The notes beneath the pieces were generated by a model that saw only the letters and a program-made list of their open reading frames with translations, was not told the DNA's origin and did no database searches. DNA of 64,000 nucleotides from Firmicutes bacterium HGW-Firmicutes-9. Its GTDB lineage: Bacteria > Bacillota > Clostridia > Christensenellales > CAG-138. The position numbers and the translations under genes were made by a program. Where the stretch lies: positions 1-64,000 of the forward strand of contig PGZM01000008.1 in assembly GCA_002841395.1 (NCBI GenBank), written 5' to 3'. This document shows, one piece after another, positions 45,243 through 54,496 of the stretch (positions are counted from its first letter, which is position 1; every line of letters begins with the position of its first letter).

Positions 45243-47639
45243 TTATTCGACCCCGACTATGTCGTCGTCGAGCACGACCGCGACGAGCATATTGCCCTTG
45301 CCTGCGCGCGGCTCGATGCGTACTTCGCCCGTCTTAATCTGCGTCTTTCCGCCGTGGCGTTGCAGCAGCGTCAGCGTCGTCTGCTCCGTGAGCACCGCAA
45401 CCACCGCGATGCAGGTGCCGTTGGAACCGTTTTTCTTGAGGTCAAACGTCTTTAAGCCCTTGCCGTTTCTGCCTTGCAGGTCGTAGTCAAACATCGGTGA
45501 ACGCTTGCCGAAGCCCTTGTCGGTGATGGTCAGCACCTCCGCTTCGTCCGGCACGAGCGAGGCGAAGATCACCTCGTCGCCCTTGTCGAGCTTGACGCAC
45601 TTCACGCCGCCGGAGACGCGACCCATCGACGGAATCGTGTCCGCCGCAAAACGGATGCTCATGCCGAGCTTTGTGACCATGAGGATCGACTTCGGCTCGT
45701 ATTTCTCCATCGAGAGCACGCGGTCTTTGTCCCGCAGCGCGACCGCGACGGTGCGCTTCACACGCACGCGGTAGTCGTCGCAAGGTGTGCGCTTGATGTT
45801 GCCGTCCCGCAAGTAGAAGAGATAGTCGCCCTCTTCGTCGTCGCCATACAGCGCGATGATCTTCTCGTTCTTCTCAAACGGAAGCAGCGACGCAAGATTG
45901 GCGGCTCTGGTGGTCGCGCGGGTTTCCGGCAGCTCCTCAACCGCGAGCGAGAGCACCGCGCCCTGATCGGTAAACAGGCGGATGCGCTGGTTGGAGCGGG
46001 TTTCGAGCACAAACAGCGGCTTGTCCTCCGAAATCGCCGCGAGCGAGAACGCCTTGGTCGGCATGCGCCGCACCTTCAGCCCCTCGCAAACACAAACGGT
46101 GACGTCCTCCACGACGGCGAAATCTTCCGCCTCGTCGATGGGTGTATCGTCGGTTGCGACAAACGTCGTTCTGCGCGAAACCGCGAGCTGCTCGCGAATC
46201 TCGGTGAGTTCTTTCTTGATCAGCGCGAGCAGCTTTTTCTCGCTCGCGAGAATGCTGCGCAGATCCTCGATGAGTCGCACCACCTCGGCATATTCGCGCT
46301 TGATGGTGACGAGCTCCATATTGGTCAGGCGCTGTAAACGCAGATCGAGTATCGCCTGCGCCTGCACTTCGGAGAGCGAGAAGGTCTTCATCAAGCCTTC
46401 GCGCGCTTCTTTGGGGGATTTGCTGGCGCGGATCAATGCAATGACCGCGTCGAGGTTGTCCACGGCGATCATGAGGCCCGCCAAGATATGTTCGCGGCGC
46501 ATTGCCGCGTCCAGCTCAAACTGCGTGCGGCGCGTGACCACATCCCGCTGATGGCGGATGTAGTGCGCGATGATCTGCTTGAGGTTCATCTGCTGGGGTT
46601 TGCCGCCCGCGATGGCGACCATGTTGACGCCGAACGTCATCTGCATATCGGAGTACTTGAACAGATATTGCAGGATGCGCTCCGGGTCGCCGTCCTTCTT
46701 GACCTCGATGACGGCGCGCATGCCGTTGCGGTCGCTTTCGTCGCGAATATCCGCAATGCCGGCAAACATCGCCTTCTTTTCCTGACTGACGGCGAGGATT
46801 TTCTCAAGCATGTTCGCTTTGTTGACCTGGAACGGCAGCTCGGTGATGACGATGAACGTCTTGCCGTTTTTCTGCTCTTCAAAGTGCGTCTTGGCGCGCA
46901 TGTAAATCTTGCCACGACCGGTGCGATAGGCCTGCTCCACCTCGGAGGATTCGAGGATGAACCCGCCGGTGGGGAAGTCCGGCGCGGGGATGATCTTCAT
47001 CAGTTCCTCGAGCGGGATGCGAGGGTTCTCCATCACCGCGATGACGGCGTTGATCGCCTCCACGGGGTTGTGCGGCGGGATGTTGGTGGCGAGACCCACC
47101 GCGATGCCGCTGGCGCCGTTGACCAGCAGGTTCGGGAAACGACCCGGCAACAGATCCGGCTCTTTGAGCGTATCGTCGAAGTTAAACGAGAACCCGACGG
47201 TGTCTTTTTCGATGTCACGCAGGAGCTGCATGGCGGCTTCCGTCATGCGCGCTTCGGTATAACGCATCGCAGCTGCGCTGTCTCCGTCCACGCTGCCGAA
47301 ATTGCCGTGGCCATCCACGAGCGGCACGCACATGTTGTAAGGCTGCGCCATGCGCACCATCGCGTCGTAGACGGAGCTGTCTCCGTGCGGGTGATATTTA
47401 CCGAGGCAGTCGCCGACGATACGCGCGCTCTTGCGGTGCGGTTTGTCGGGGGTGAGGCTCAGCTCCAGCATGGTATAGAGGATGCGCCGCTGCACGGGCT
47501 TGAGGCCGTCCTCCACGCGCGGGAGCGCGCGCTCGAGGATGACGTGCTCGGCATAAGGCATCATGGACTGATGCATGACCTCGTCCATGGTGCGCTCGAT
47601 GATTTTTTCCAGTTTGAGTTGAATGGGTTCTTTCGGCAT
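45243..47639 (-). CDS. parC: Type IIA topoisomerase subunit A (ParC/GyrA)
   Basis: 798 residues. The breakage-reunion domain is intact: [20 protein letters not shown] (quinolone region, with the usual Ser and Asp), [11 protein letters not shown] with the catalytic Tyr, and [20 protein letters not shown]. The C-terminal beta-propeller has blades such as [22 protein letters not shown] segment resembles a degenerate GyrA box, so GyrA cannot be excluded. Pairing with the B subunit upstream, and a location beside mraZ instead of dnaA/dnaN/recF, favour topoisomerase IV. Role: ATP-driven decatenation or supercoil control. Confidence 0.85.
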   Translation of the reverse strand: MPKEPIQLKLEKIIERTMDEVMHQSMMPYAEHVILERALPRVEDGLKPVQRRILYTMLELSLTPDKPHRKSARIVGDCLGKYHPHGDSSVYDAMVRMAQPYNMCVPLVDGHGNFGSVDGDSAAAMRYTEARMTEAAMQLLRDIEKDTVGFSFNFDDTLKEPDLLPGRFPNLLVNGASGIAVGLATNIPPHNPVEAINAVIAVMENPRIPLEELMKIIPAPDFPTGGFILESSEVEQAYRTGRGKIYMRAKTHFEEQKNGKTFIVITELPFQVNKANMLEKILAVSQEKKAMFAGIADIRDESDRNGMRAVIEVKKDGDPERILQYLFKYSDMQMTFGVNMVAIAGGKPQQMNLKQIIAHYIRHQRDVVTRRTQFELDAAMRREHILAGLMIAVDNLDAVIALIRASKSPKEAREGLMKTFSLSEVQAQAILDLRLQRLTNMELVTIKREYAEVVRLIEDLRSILASEKKLLALIKKELTEIREQLAVSRRTTFVATDDTPIDEAEDFAVVEDVTVCVCEGLKVRRMPTKAFSLAAISEDKPLFVLETRSNQRIRLFTDQGAVLSLAVEELPETRATTRAANLASLLPFEKNEKIIALYGDDEEGDYLFYLRDGNIKRTPCDDYRVRVKRTVAVALRDKDRVLSMEKYEPKSILMVTKLGMSIRFAADTIPSMGRVSGGVKCVKLDKGDEVIFASLVPDEAEVLTITDKGFGKRSPMFDYDLQGRNGKGLKTFDLKKNGSNGTCIAVVAVLTEQTTLTLLQRHGGKTQIKTGEVRIEPRAGKGNMLVAVVLDDDIVGVE

Positions 47640-47690
47640 ATCGTGCTTCCTTATCGTCCGTCAATCATGTTCGCTTGCGACAAGCAAAAA

Positions 47691-47790
47691 TCAATCTTTT
47701 GATTTATCAAGCAGCTCGCTTGTGTTTGAATCTACGCTGATCAATCCTTTAGCTTCTCAAACATCTCGCTTGCGTTTTTATTAAAGTCCG
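47691..47790. repeat. Imperfect 50-bp duplication at the end of the B-subunit gene
   Basis: The last 12-13 codons plus stop of the B-subunit gene (NKNASEMFEKLKD) are echoed just downstream by a sequence that would read SNTSELLDKSKD and stop, offset by 50 bp. Confidence 0.5.
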
Positions 47791-49696
47791 CGTTTTCGAA
47801 GATGTATTCTTTGCGGGACTGGACTTTGTCGCCCATCAGCACGGTGACGAGGTGTTCCACGTCCGCCGCGTCCTCGATGGTCACGCGAACGAGCGCGCGT
47901 CCTTCGGGATTCATGGTCGTCTCCCAGAGCTGCTCCGGGTTCATCTCGCCGAGACCCTTGTAGCGCTGGATGGTATAGCCTTTTCCGATGGACTTGGTCG
48001 CGGCGCGCAGCTCCTCGTCGTCATAGCAATAGATGCGCTTCGTATCCTTCTGCACCTTGTAGAGCGGGGAAAGGCCGATGTAGACGTGCCCTTCCGTGAC
48101 CAGTTCCTTCATATAACGATAGAAGAACGTCAACAGGATTGCGCGGATGTGCGCGCCGTCCTGATCCGCGTCCGAGAGGATGATGATCTTGTCGTATTTA
48201 AGCGAGGAGATATCGAAATCTTCGCCGATGCCGGTGCCGACCGCAGTGATGATCGAGCGGAACTCCTCGTTTTGCAGCACCTGATCGATGCGCTTTTTTT
48301 CTACGTTGAGGGGTTTGCCGCGCAGGGGAAGAATCGCCTGAAACTTCCGGTCGCGTCCCTGCTTTGCGGAGCCGCCCGCGCTGTCGCCTTCGACGATGAA
48401 CAGCTCGTTCTTGCTGTAGTCACGTCCGGAGCAGCTAGAAAGTTTTCCGACCAGCGGCGCGTTTTCGAGCTTGTTTTTCTCGCGCGCGGTGGCCTTTGCT
48501 TTGCGCGCGGCCTCACGCACCTTTGCGGACTTGACTGCTTTTTCCGCGATGGCGGTTGCCACCTCGCCGTGCTTGAGGTCTTCCAGATACGGCACGAGCT
48601 GCTCGGTTACGACGCTCTCGACCGCGGGTCGCGCTTCGGTGTTGCCGAGCTTGGTCTTGGTCTGTCCCTCGAACTGGATCGTGCGCATCTTGAGCGAGAG
48701 CACGGCGGTGATTCCCTCGCGGAAATCTTCGCCGGTAAGCGGCGCGTCCTTGTCCTTGAGATAGCCCGCCTTGCGGCAATAGTCGTTGAGCACCTTGGTC
48801 AGCGCGGCCTTGAGGCCGGTTTCGTGCGTGCCGCCTTCGGTGGTGGGTATGTTATTTACATAGGAAAAGATATTGTCCGCATAGCCGTCGTTGTGCTGGA
48901 GCGCAACTTCGACGACGATGCCGCCGGATGTGCCGGAAAAGTGGATCGGCGGATCGTAGAGCGGCGTCTTGTCGCCGTTGAGATAGCTGACAAAGTCGCT
49001 TAAGCCGCCGTTGAACTGATATTCGACCTTTTTCTGGTGGTTGACATGCTCGTCGGTGAGAATCATCTTCGTGCCGCGATTGAGATACGCGAGCTCGCGA
49101 ATGCGTTTAGAAATGACCTCGTAGCTCATCTCGATGGTTTCAAACACGCGCGCATCGGGGAAGAAGGTCACGCTCGTGCCCTGCCTGCGGGTGCGGCCGA
49201 CCTCTTCCAGCGGGGCGACCGGTTTGCCGGAGATGATCTTGCCCGTTGCGTCCTCTTCGCTGGTGAAGCGCATTTTGTAGAGCCTGCCGTCGGTCGCAAC
49301 CTCGACCTCGACCCACTCGGACAGCGCGTTGACGACGGATGCGCCGACGCCGTGGAGTCCGCCGGAGTAGCCATAGGAATCGTTGCCGAATTTGCCGCCC
49401 GCGTGCAGCTGGGTAAAGACGACCTCCACGCCGGAGACGCCCATCTTCTCGTGAATCTGCACGGGGATGCCACGGCCGTTGTCCACAACGGTGACAGAGT
49501 TGTCCTTGTGGAGCGTGACGGCGATCTCGTTGGCGTAGCCGTTGGCCGCCTCGTCGATGGCGTTATCGATGATTTCCCACAGAAGGTGGTGCAGGCCGCG
49601 CTGGCCCGTCGAGCCGATGTACATGCCCGGGCGCATGCGAACGGCGTCGAGACCTTCCATGATTTTAATTTTGTCTACTGTGTAATCCGATGCCAT
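47741..49696 (-). CDS. parE: Type IIA topoisomerase subunit B (ParE/GyrB)
   Basis: 651 residues. GHKL ATPase motifs: EIIDNAIDEA (catalytic Glu, Asn), VVDNGRGIPV and YSGGLHGVGASVVNAL. Toprim motifs: EGDSAGGSAKQGRDR and ILSDADQDGAHIR. C-terminal QRYKGLGEMNPEQLWET is the conserved transducer end. It forms a two-gene operon with the A subunit (101-bp gap). Its size lacks the long insertion of proteobacterial GyrB. Assignment to ParE versus GyrB rests on context only. Confidence 0.87.
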   Translation of the reverse strand: MASDYTVDKIKIMEGLDAVRMRPGMYIGSTGQRGLHHLLWEIIDNAIDEAANGYANEIAVTLHKDNSVTVVDNGRGIPVQIHEKMGVSGVEVVFTQLHAGGKFGNDSYGYSGGLHGVGASVVNALSEWVEVEVATDGRLYKMRFTSEEDATGKIISGKPVAPLEEVGRTRRQGTSVTFFPDARVFETIEMSYEVISKRIRELAYLNRGTKMILTDEHVNHQKKVEYQFNGGLSDFVSYLNGDKTPLYDPPIHFSGTSGGIVVEVALQHNDGYADNIFSYVNNIPTTEGGTHETGLKAALTKVLNDYCRKAGYLKDKDAPLTGEDFREGITAVLSLKMRTIQFEGQTKTKLGNTEARPAVESVVTEQLVPYLEDLKHGEVATAIAEKAVKSAKVREAARKAKATAREKNKLENAPLVGKLSSCSGRDYSKNELFIVEGDSAGGSAKQGRDRKFQAILPLRGKPLNVEKKRIDQVLQNEEFRSIITAVGTGIGEDFDISSLKYDKIIILSDADQDGAHIRAILLTFFYRYMKELVTEGHVYIGLSPLYKVQKDTKRIYCYDDEELRAATKSIGKGYTIQRYKGLGEMNPEQLWETTMNPEGRALVRVTIEDAADVEHLVTVLMGDKVQSRKEYIFENADFNKNASEMFEKLKD

Positions 49697-50111
49697 AGAA
49701 ACTCCTGTCTATATTCTTAAGAGTAAGACTCAAATGATTACGAAAGAAATTTTGAAGAGTACGCCTGATTCCCTCCAGACGCAAAGAACCCCGGCAAAAA
49801 CGAAGAAAACCGCCTTTTCGTGCGGGTTTTGCCGGTGAACATGCTGGTACGCACCATATCTGGCACGAAGACAGACACAGTATACCACAGATTGTGGCGC
49901 GAAAAAACCCTCCCGCCGGTGCGGAAGAGCCGTTTCGAAGCAAACAAACGTTTATTTTCAAAAAATTCAAAAAAAGTAGGTAAAAAATACATAAAAGTGG
50001 TGACAAATGGGGGAATGTGGTGTATACTCAACGTGGGATTGGGGGAACCATATCCCGAGATTTGTGAAAAATCGTTCTCTTGATGGACTACTATGCGGAG
50101 GAGGAGAGCGC
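49697..50111. other. Divergent intergenic region parE / mraZ
   Basis: About 415 bp. It contains a long nested hairpin near 49793-49838 (CCGGCAAAA with TTTTGCCGG, and inner CCGC/GCGG), an AT-rich block, and the mraZ promoter with TGG boxes. No gene is seen. Confidence 0.55.
49998..50028 (+). promoter_or_regulatory. mraZ promoter with three MraZ-type boxes
   Basis: GTGACA (50000-50005), a 17-bp spacer, and TATACT (50023-50028). TGGTG, TGGGG and TGGTG start at 49998, 50008 and 50018, exactly 10 bp apart, which is the spacing of the TGGGN direct repeats bound by MraZ. They cover the -35 and the spacer, so autorepression is expected. Confidence 0.7.
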
Positions 50112-50558
50112 GTGCTGATCGGTTCATTCGAACATATGCTGGACGCAAAAGGCCGCGTATTTATCCCGGCAAAGTGGCGGGAGAGTGTCGGAGACACGCT
50201 CGTCCTCACGCTTGGGTTGCTCGAATCCACCAGCGCTGTCTGCCTTTCCGGCATGTCGCTCGAAGAATGGGAACGCTTTTCGCAGAAACTCTCCGCGCTG
50301 CCCGTGACCGACGTCAAAGGGCAGGCAATCCGTAGAAAGATTTACTCCATGGCGGCTGCCTGTGAAATCGACAAGCAGGGCCGCATCCTGATTCCCGCAC
50401 AGCTGCGGGATCTCGCGGAACTGACCAAGGACGCGACGCTGATCGGCGTCGGCGAGCGGGTCGAGATTTGGAATCCCGAAACGCTCACGGACTATAATGC
50501 CGCCTGTGAGGAAAACTATGGCGACGCGCTCGCGCATCTGGCGGCGCTCGGCATATGA
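50112..50558 (+). CDS. mraZ: Transcriptional regulator MraZ
   Basis: 148 residues from GTG 50112 with GGAGGAGGAG upstream. Two SpoVT/AbrB-like half-domains, each with the DxxGR signature (DAKGRVFIPAKWRE near 11 and DKQGRILIPAQLRD near 89). First gene of the dcw cluster, with its own boxes in the promoter. Its stop overlaps the rsmH start by 4 bp. Confidence 0.95.
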   Translation: MLIGSFEHMLDAKGRVFIPAKWRESVGDTLVLTLGLLESTSAVCLSGMSLEEWERFSQKLSALPVTDVKGQAIRRKIYSMAAACEIDKQGRILIPAQLRDLAELTKDATLIGVGERVEIWNPETLTDYNAACEENYGDALAHLAALGI

Positions 50559-51496
50559 GCGATCAATTTTCGCATATTCCTGTGCTGCTCGACGAAACGC
50601 TGGAGCTTCTTGCTCCCGAGCGCGGCGGCACGTTTATCGACGGAACGCTCGGCGGCGGCGGCCATGCCGGGGCGGTTCTATCCCGCCTGCCACAGACGGG
50701 CAGGCTCTTTGGAATTGACAGGGACTGGGAAGCCGTGCGCGCGGCGGGGGAACGGCTCGCCGTTTACGGAAGCCGATTTACCGCGCTGCACGGCAACTTT
50801 TTTGAAATGAAGACGCTGCTTTCCGGCGTCGGCGTACACGAAGTCAACGGAATTCTCCTCGACCTCGGCGTATCCTCGCACCAGCTGGATACCCAGGAAC
50901 GCGGATTTTCCTATAAGACGGACGCGCCGCTGGATATGCGCATGGATCAAAGCGCAACGCTTTCCGCGCGGGATGTGGTGAACACCTATCCCGAGGCGGA
51001 GCTCGTGCGCATTTTCTTTGCCTACGGGGAAGAGCGTTTTAGCAAGCGAATTGCGGAGAGAATTTGTAGCATTCGTGAACAATATCCAATCGAGACCACC
51101 CTTCAGCTGGCGCAGATTGTGCGCGACGCCATCCCCGGTAAGTATCGAAACGAGCCGCAACACCCCGCGCGACGGACTTTTCAGGCATTGAGAATCGAAG
51201 TAAACAGCGAACTCAGCGGCCTTGACCGCGCGGTTGAGGATGCCTGCGATCTGTTGCAAAAAGGCGGGAGACTGTGTATAATTACATTTCATTCACTGGA
51301 GGATCGAATCGTCAAGCAGGCGTTTCGCAGATTTGAGAACCCCTGCACGTGTCCGCCTTCCGCGCCGATCTGCATTTGCGGCAAGGAGCCGAAGGCAAAG
51401 ATCCTCACCAAGAAACCGCTGACCGCCTCTGATGAAGAGGAAGCGCGAAACTCCCGCTCGACCAGCGCAAAGCTCCGCTGCATCGAAAAGATCTAG
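50555..51496 (+). CDS. rsmH: 16S rRNA (cytosine1402-N4)-methyltransferase
   Basis: 313 residues, usual length. IPVLLDETLELL, DGTLGGGGHAGAVL (SAM loop), LFGIDRDWEA, LLDLGVSSHQLD, ERGFSYKTDAPLDMRMD and ITFHSLEDRIVKQAF are all conserved. It methylates C1402 in the ribosomal P site. ATGA overlap with mraZ. Confidence 0.96.
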   Translation: MSDQFSHIPVLLDETLELLAPERGGTFIDGTLGGGGHAGAVLSRLPQTGRLFGIDRDWEAVRAAGERLAVYGSRFTALHGNFFEMKTLLSGVGVHEVNGILLDLGVSSHQLDTQERGFSYKTDAPLDMRMDQSATLSARDVVNTYPEAELVRIFFAYGEERFSKRIAERICSIREQYPIETTLQLAQIVRDAIPGKYRNEPQHPARRTFQALRIEVNSELSGLDRAVEDACDLLQKGGRLCIITFHSLEDRIVKQAFRRFENPCTCPPSAPICICGKEPKAKILTKKPLTASDEEEARNSRSTSAKLRCIEKI

Positions 51497-51569
51497 CGAA
51501 GATGTGCGCTCCGGGCGGTTCAACGCGCCGGTGAGCGGAATTTTCGCTTGATTGGAAGGGAATTGTTCA

Positions 51570-52139
51570 TTGGATATCCGCTTTGAAGACGACCATCAGA
51601 AAGGCCGCTCGCCAACCACAAGGCTTTATTTACCAAAAGAAGCGATTGAGGAAAGCGAAGCGCGCGCGCCGCGCGCGAAAGCGGGCGCACGCCACGGCAG
51701 AGAGCCCGGCGTACGCGTTGATAAGCCCGAGACGACAACGCTTGGGCGCGTCGGCCTGATCATCAGCAGCTTTATCTTTGCCGGAATGGTGCTCTTCACA
51801 CTCTCCGGCTATGAGCGTATTTCCCGCGCGTATGCGGACATAAACGCGCTCAACAACGAAATCACCCTGACGGACCTGCGCATCAACGAGCTGAATGTTC
51901 AGATTGAATGCGCGGTTACGATTCAGGACGCGCAGAATATTGCGGAAGCGTACAGCATGCAGTACCCCGATCGGGATCAGTATGTGCGCATCGGCGACCT
52001 GCTTCCGTTTGACAATTCGCTGCCGACTATGGGCACGACAACGGACACCACAACCACGGAGCCGGAGACATCTCCGGAACCGACTACGACTGAGCCAGAC
52101 ACTACGGGCGGGGGGGAACAGCCGCCTGCAGGCGGTTGA
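51570..52139 (+). CDS. ftsL: FtsL-like division protein with T/E/P-rich tail
   Basis: 189 residues from TTG 51570 (GGAAGGG about 8 nt upstream). A basic cytoplasmic region of about 65 residues, one membrane helix (LIISSFIFAGMVLFTLSGYE), then a short coiled-coil (INALNNEITLTDLRINELNV) and YSMQYPDRDQYVRIGD, the pattern of FtsL/DivIC proteins. The last 35 residues are an unusual low-complexity Thr/Glu/Pro tail outside the cell. Sits between rsmH and the PBP gene as ftsL usually does. Confidence 0.8.
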   Translation: MDIRFEDDHQKGRSPTTRLYLPKEAIEESEARAPRAKAGARHGREPGVRVDKPETTTLGRVGLIISSFIFAGMVLFTLSGYERISRAYADINALNNEITLTDLRINELNVQIECAVTIQDAQNIAEAYSMQYPDRDQYVRIGDLLPFDNSLPTMGTTTDTTTTEPETSPEPTTTEPDTTGGGEQPPAGG

Positions 52140-52163
52140 TCTCACGAAAGGACGATTGACCAA

Positions 52164-54386
52164 ATGGCAAAAACGACGGCCTCCGCGCCGAAGATTAAAC
52201 GAAAACTTGTTCTGCTGATGGTATTCTCCGGCTTGCTGATGCTATTGCTGGCGCTTCGCCTGACGCAGGTTATGATCATTCAGGGACCCGAACTCAAGGC
52301 AAAGGCAGAGATGCAGTGGACGCGCCGGCAGAATCTCGCCGCACAACGCGGAAAGATCGTCGACCGCAACGGCCTCGTGCTCGCGCAGAGCGGCACCGCC
52401 TATCGCGTGCTCGCGAACCCGCCCGCCATCGCGGCGGACGACCGCGTCCGCGTCGCGACCGAGGTTTCGGAAGTGCTCGGTCTCAACTACGACTACGTTA
52501 TGGAGCGCATTTCGCCCAACCCCGAGACGGGCAAGCTGAGGCTGCAGGTACAGCTCAAGCGGCAGGTGGAAAGCTCCGTCATCGACCAGCTGGAAGCACT
52601 GCAGCTCGGTAGCGGTATCTCCTATACCACCGACATGAAGCGCTACTATCCCTTTGGACAGCTGTTTACGCAGCTGATCGGCTTTACCGGCATCGAGACG
52701 GAAGGCCAGACGGGGCTGGAAGCGGAATACAACAGCTATCTTGCGGGCACACCGGGACGGCTTGTCATCGAGGTAGACCGAAAGAACAACCCGCTTTCCT
52801 ACGGCGAACAGGATTATCTTGCGCCGGTGGAAGGCTATAACATGCAGCTGACCGCGGACTCCATCACGCAGAGCTATCTGGAAAAGTATCTCAAGCAGTG
52901 CTACGAGCTCAACCGCGCAACCAGCGTCTCCGGCCTTATCATGGATCCGAATACGGGAGAGGTGCTCTCCACCTCGACCTATCCTTCGTTTGACCTGAAC
53001 AACCCGCCGCGCGACATGGTCACCGAACTCATGTCGATGTCCCGCGTGCGCATGGTGACGGACACCTACGAAGCCGGATCGATGTTTGAGGCGATCACAG
53101 CGGCGGCCGGCGTGGACTCCGGCACAGCGACGCTGCAGAACCAGTATGACTGCGAAGGTTCCAAGATTTTCCGTTTGGAAAAGATCGTCTGCTGGGATCC
53201 CGCAGGTCACGGAAAACAGACACTCAGTGAAGCGCTCAACAACTCCTGCTATCTTGCGATGGCGGATATCGCGTTGGCGACGGGCATCAACGAGTTTTAC
53301 GACTACATCTATAACTTTGGCTTTGGAACGGAGACAAACGTCGGTATTCCCAGCGAGGACACGGGCGAAGTCATCCACAGAAAGTATATCCGCGAGAGCG
53401 ATCTTTCGCGCATCGCCTTCGGCGAAAACATCACGACCACCGGCATCCAGATGGCAAACGCGTTCTGCGCGATCATCAACGGCGGTACACTAATGCAGCC
53501 CTATGTGGTGGACAACATCACATCAACCGACGGCACGATCATTCTCAAGAACGAGCCGACGATCCTCCGTCGCGTGATCAGCAGCAGCGCATCGGCAACC
53601 ATGCGTACCCTGCTGGAGTCCGTCGCGACGCGCGGCAAGGGCAGCAACGCGCAGGTGCTCAACTATACGGTTGGCGGCATCAGCGGCGTTTCCCGCAAGT
53701 TTGAAGAGGACGGCGTGACGCCATCGCGTATGCGCACGGTCGCCTCCTACATCGGCTATCTTTCGACGAACGACACCCCGCAGCTCGTCTGCATGATCTT
53801 GATCGACGAGCCGCAGGTGCCGTATATGGAAGCCAGTAGCATCGCGGGCTACTGGGTCGGCAAGATATTCTCCGATCTGGTGCAGTATTACGGACTTCTG
53901 CCAAATCCGCAGCAAACCCGCACCGACACTGTGCCGGACGTGACCAATATGACGGCGCGCGATGCGGTCTATGCGCTCAAACAGCAGGGATTCTCAGCCT
54001 ACACCGTAAAGGCCGAAGACGCGGCGACAGTCGTTTCGCAGTTTCCCGCAGCAGGCACGAAGGCACCTACCGGCTCGATCATCATCCTGTACACGACCAT
54101 GACGACCTTCACCGACAGCGAGCTGTACAAGGAGCAAGTGCTGGTGCCGAGATTGATCGGAAAACGCAGACAGGACGCGGCGGATACGCTCGCGGGACTG
54201 GGTCTGGTGCTTGCGTTTGACAAGACGCAGTGCACGGGACAGATCGACACGCAGTCCATCGACGAAGGTACGCCGGTCGATCCGGGCACGGTGATCTACG
54301 TCACGTTCCCCGATCCGACACCGTCTCCGACGTTGGATCCAGCGGCCGCAACACCGGCGGCTCCGACCCCGTTGCCGGAAGGATAA
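52164..54386 (+). CDS. SpoVD/FtsI-type PBP homologue lacking all transpeptidase motifs
   Basis: 740 residues. N-terminal membrane helix (LVLLMVFSGLLMLLLALRL); dimerisation domain with RGKIVDRNGLVLA; transpeptidase-like domain about 240-590; two PASTA domains (VPDVTNMTARDAVYALKQQG and VPRLIGKRRQDAADTLAG); a Pro/Thr tail. The catalytic motifs are replaced: the SxxK position reads S306-M-F-E309, SxN reads S361-C-Y363, and KTG reads I506-S-G508. The reading frame is intact and the fold-type residues around each motif are kept (YEAGS, ALNNS, GGISG). It should bind neither beta-lactams nor peptide donors covalently, unless Ser306 acts unaided. It occupies the ftsI/spoVD slot between ftsL and murE, so a structural or sensory division role is likely. 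Confidence 0.9.
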   Translation: MAKTTASAPKIKRKLVLLMVFSGLLMLLLALRLTQVMIIQGPELKAKAEMQWTRRQNLAAQRGKIVDRNGLVLAQSGTAYRVLANPPAIAADDRVRVATEVSEVLGLNYDYVMERISPNPETGKLRLQVQLKRQVESSVIDQLEALQLGSGISYTTDMKRYYPFGQLFTQLIGFTGIETEGQTGLEAEYNSYLAGTPGRLVIEVDRKNNPLSYGEQDYLAPVEGYNMQLTADSITQSYLEKYLKQCYELNRATSVSGLIMDPNTGEVLSTSTYPSFDLNNPPRDMVTELMSMSRVRMVTDTYEAGSMFEAITAAAGVDSGTATLQNQYDCEGSKIFRLEKIVCWDPAGHGKQTLSEALNNSCYLAMADIALATGINEFYDYIYNFGFGTETNVGIPSEDTGEVIHRKYIRESDLSRIAFGENITTTGIQMANAFCAIINGGTLMQPYVVDNITSTDGTIILKNEPTILRRVISSSASATMRTLLESVATRGKGSNAQVLNYTVGGISGVSRKFEEDGVTPSRMRTVASYIGYLSTNDTPQLVCMILIDEPQVPYMEASSIAGYWVGKIFSDLVQYYGLLPNPQQTRTDTVPDVTNMTARDAVYALKQQGFSAYTVKAEDAATVVSQFPAAGTKAPTGSIIILYTTMTTFTDSELYKEQVLVPRLIGKRRQDAADTLAGLGLVLAFDKTQCTGQIDTQSIDEGTPVDPGTVIYVTFPDPTPSPTLDPAAATPAAPTPLPEG

Positions 54387-54496
54387 GGCGCTTACCCAAT
54401 ACGCATTCATGACGCATGGCGGGTTATCCTGCGTGCGGAGGATATATCATCATTTATTGTTAGAGCGCGACGAAACGCGCGACGGGAGGTTTTGAC

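Noticed and set aside
45243-49696. Chromosomal origin region (gyrB-gyrA beside dnaA)
   Set aside because: No dnaA, dnaN or recF and no DnaA boxes noticed; the pair adjoins mraZ, so it is more likely parE-parC.
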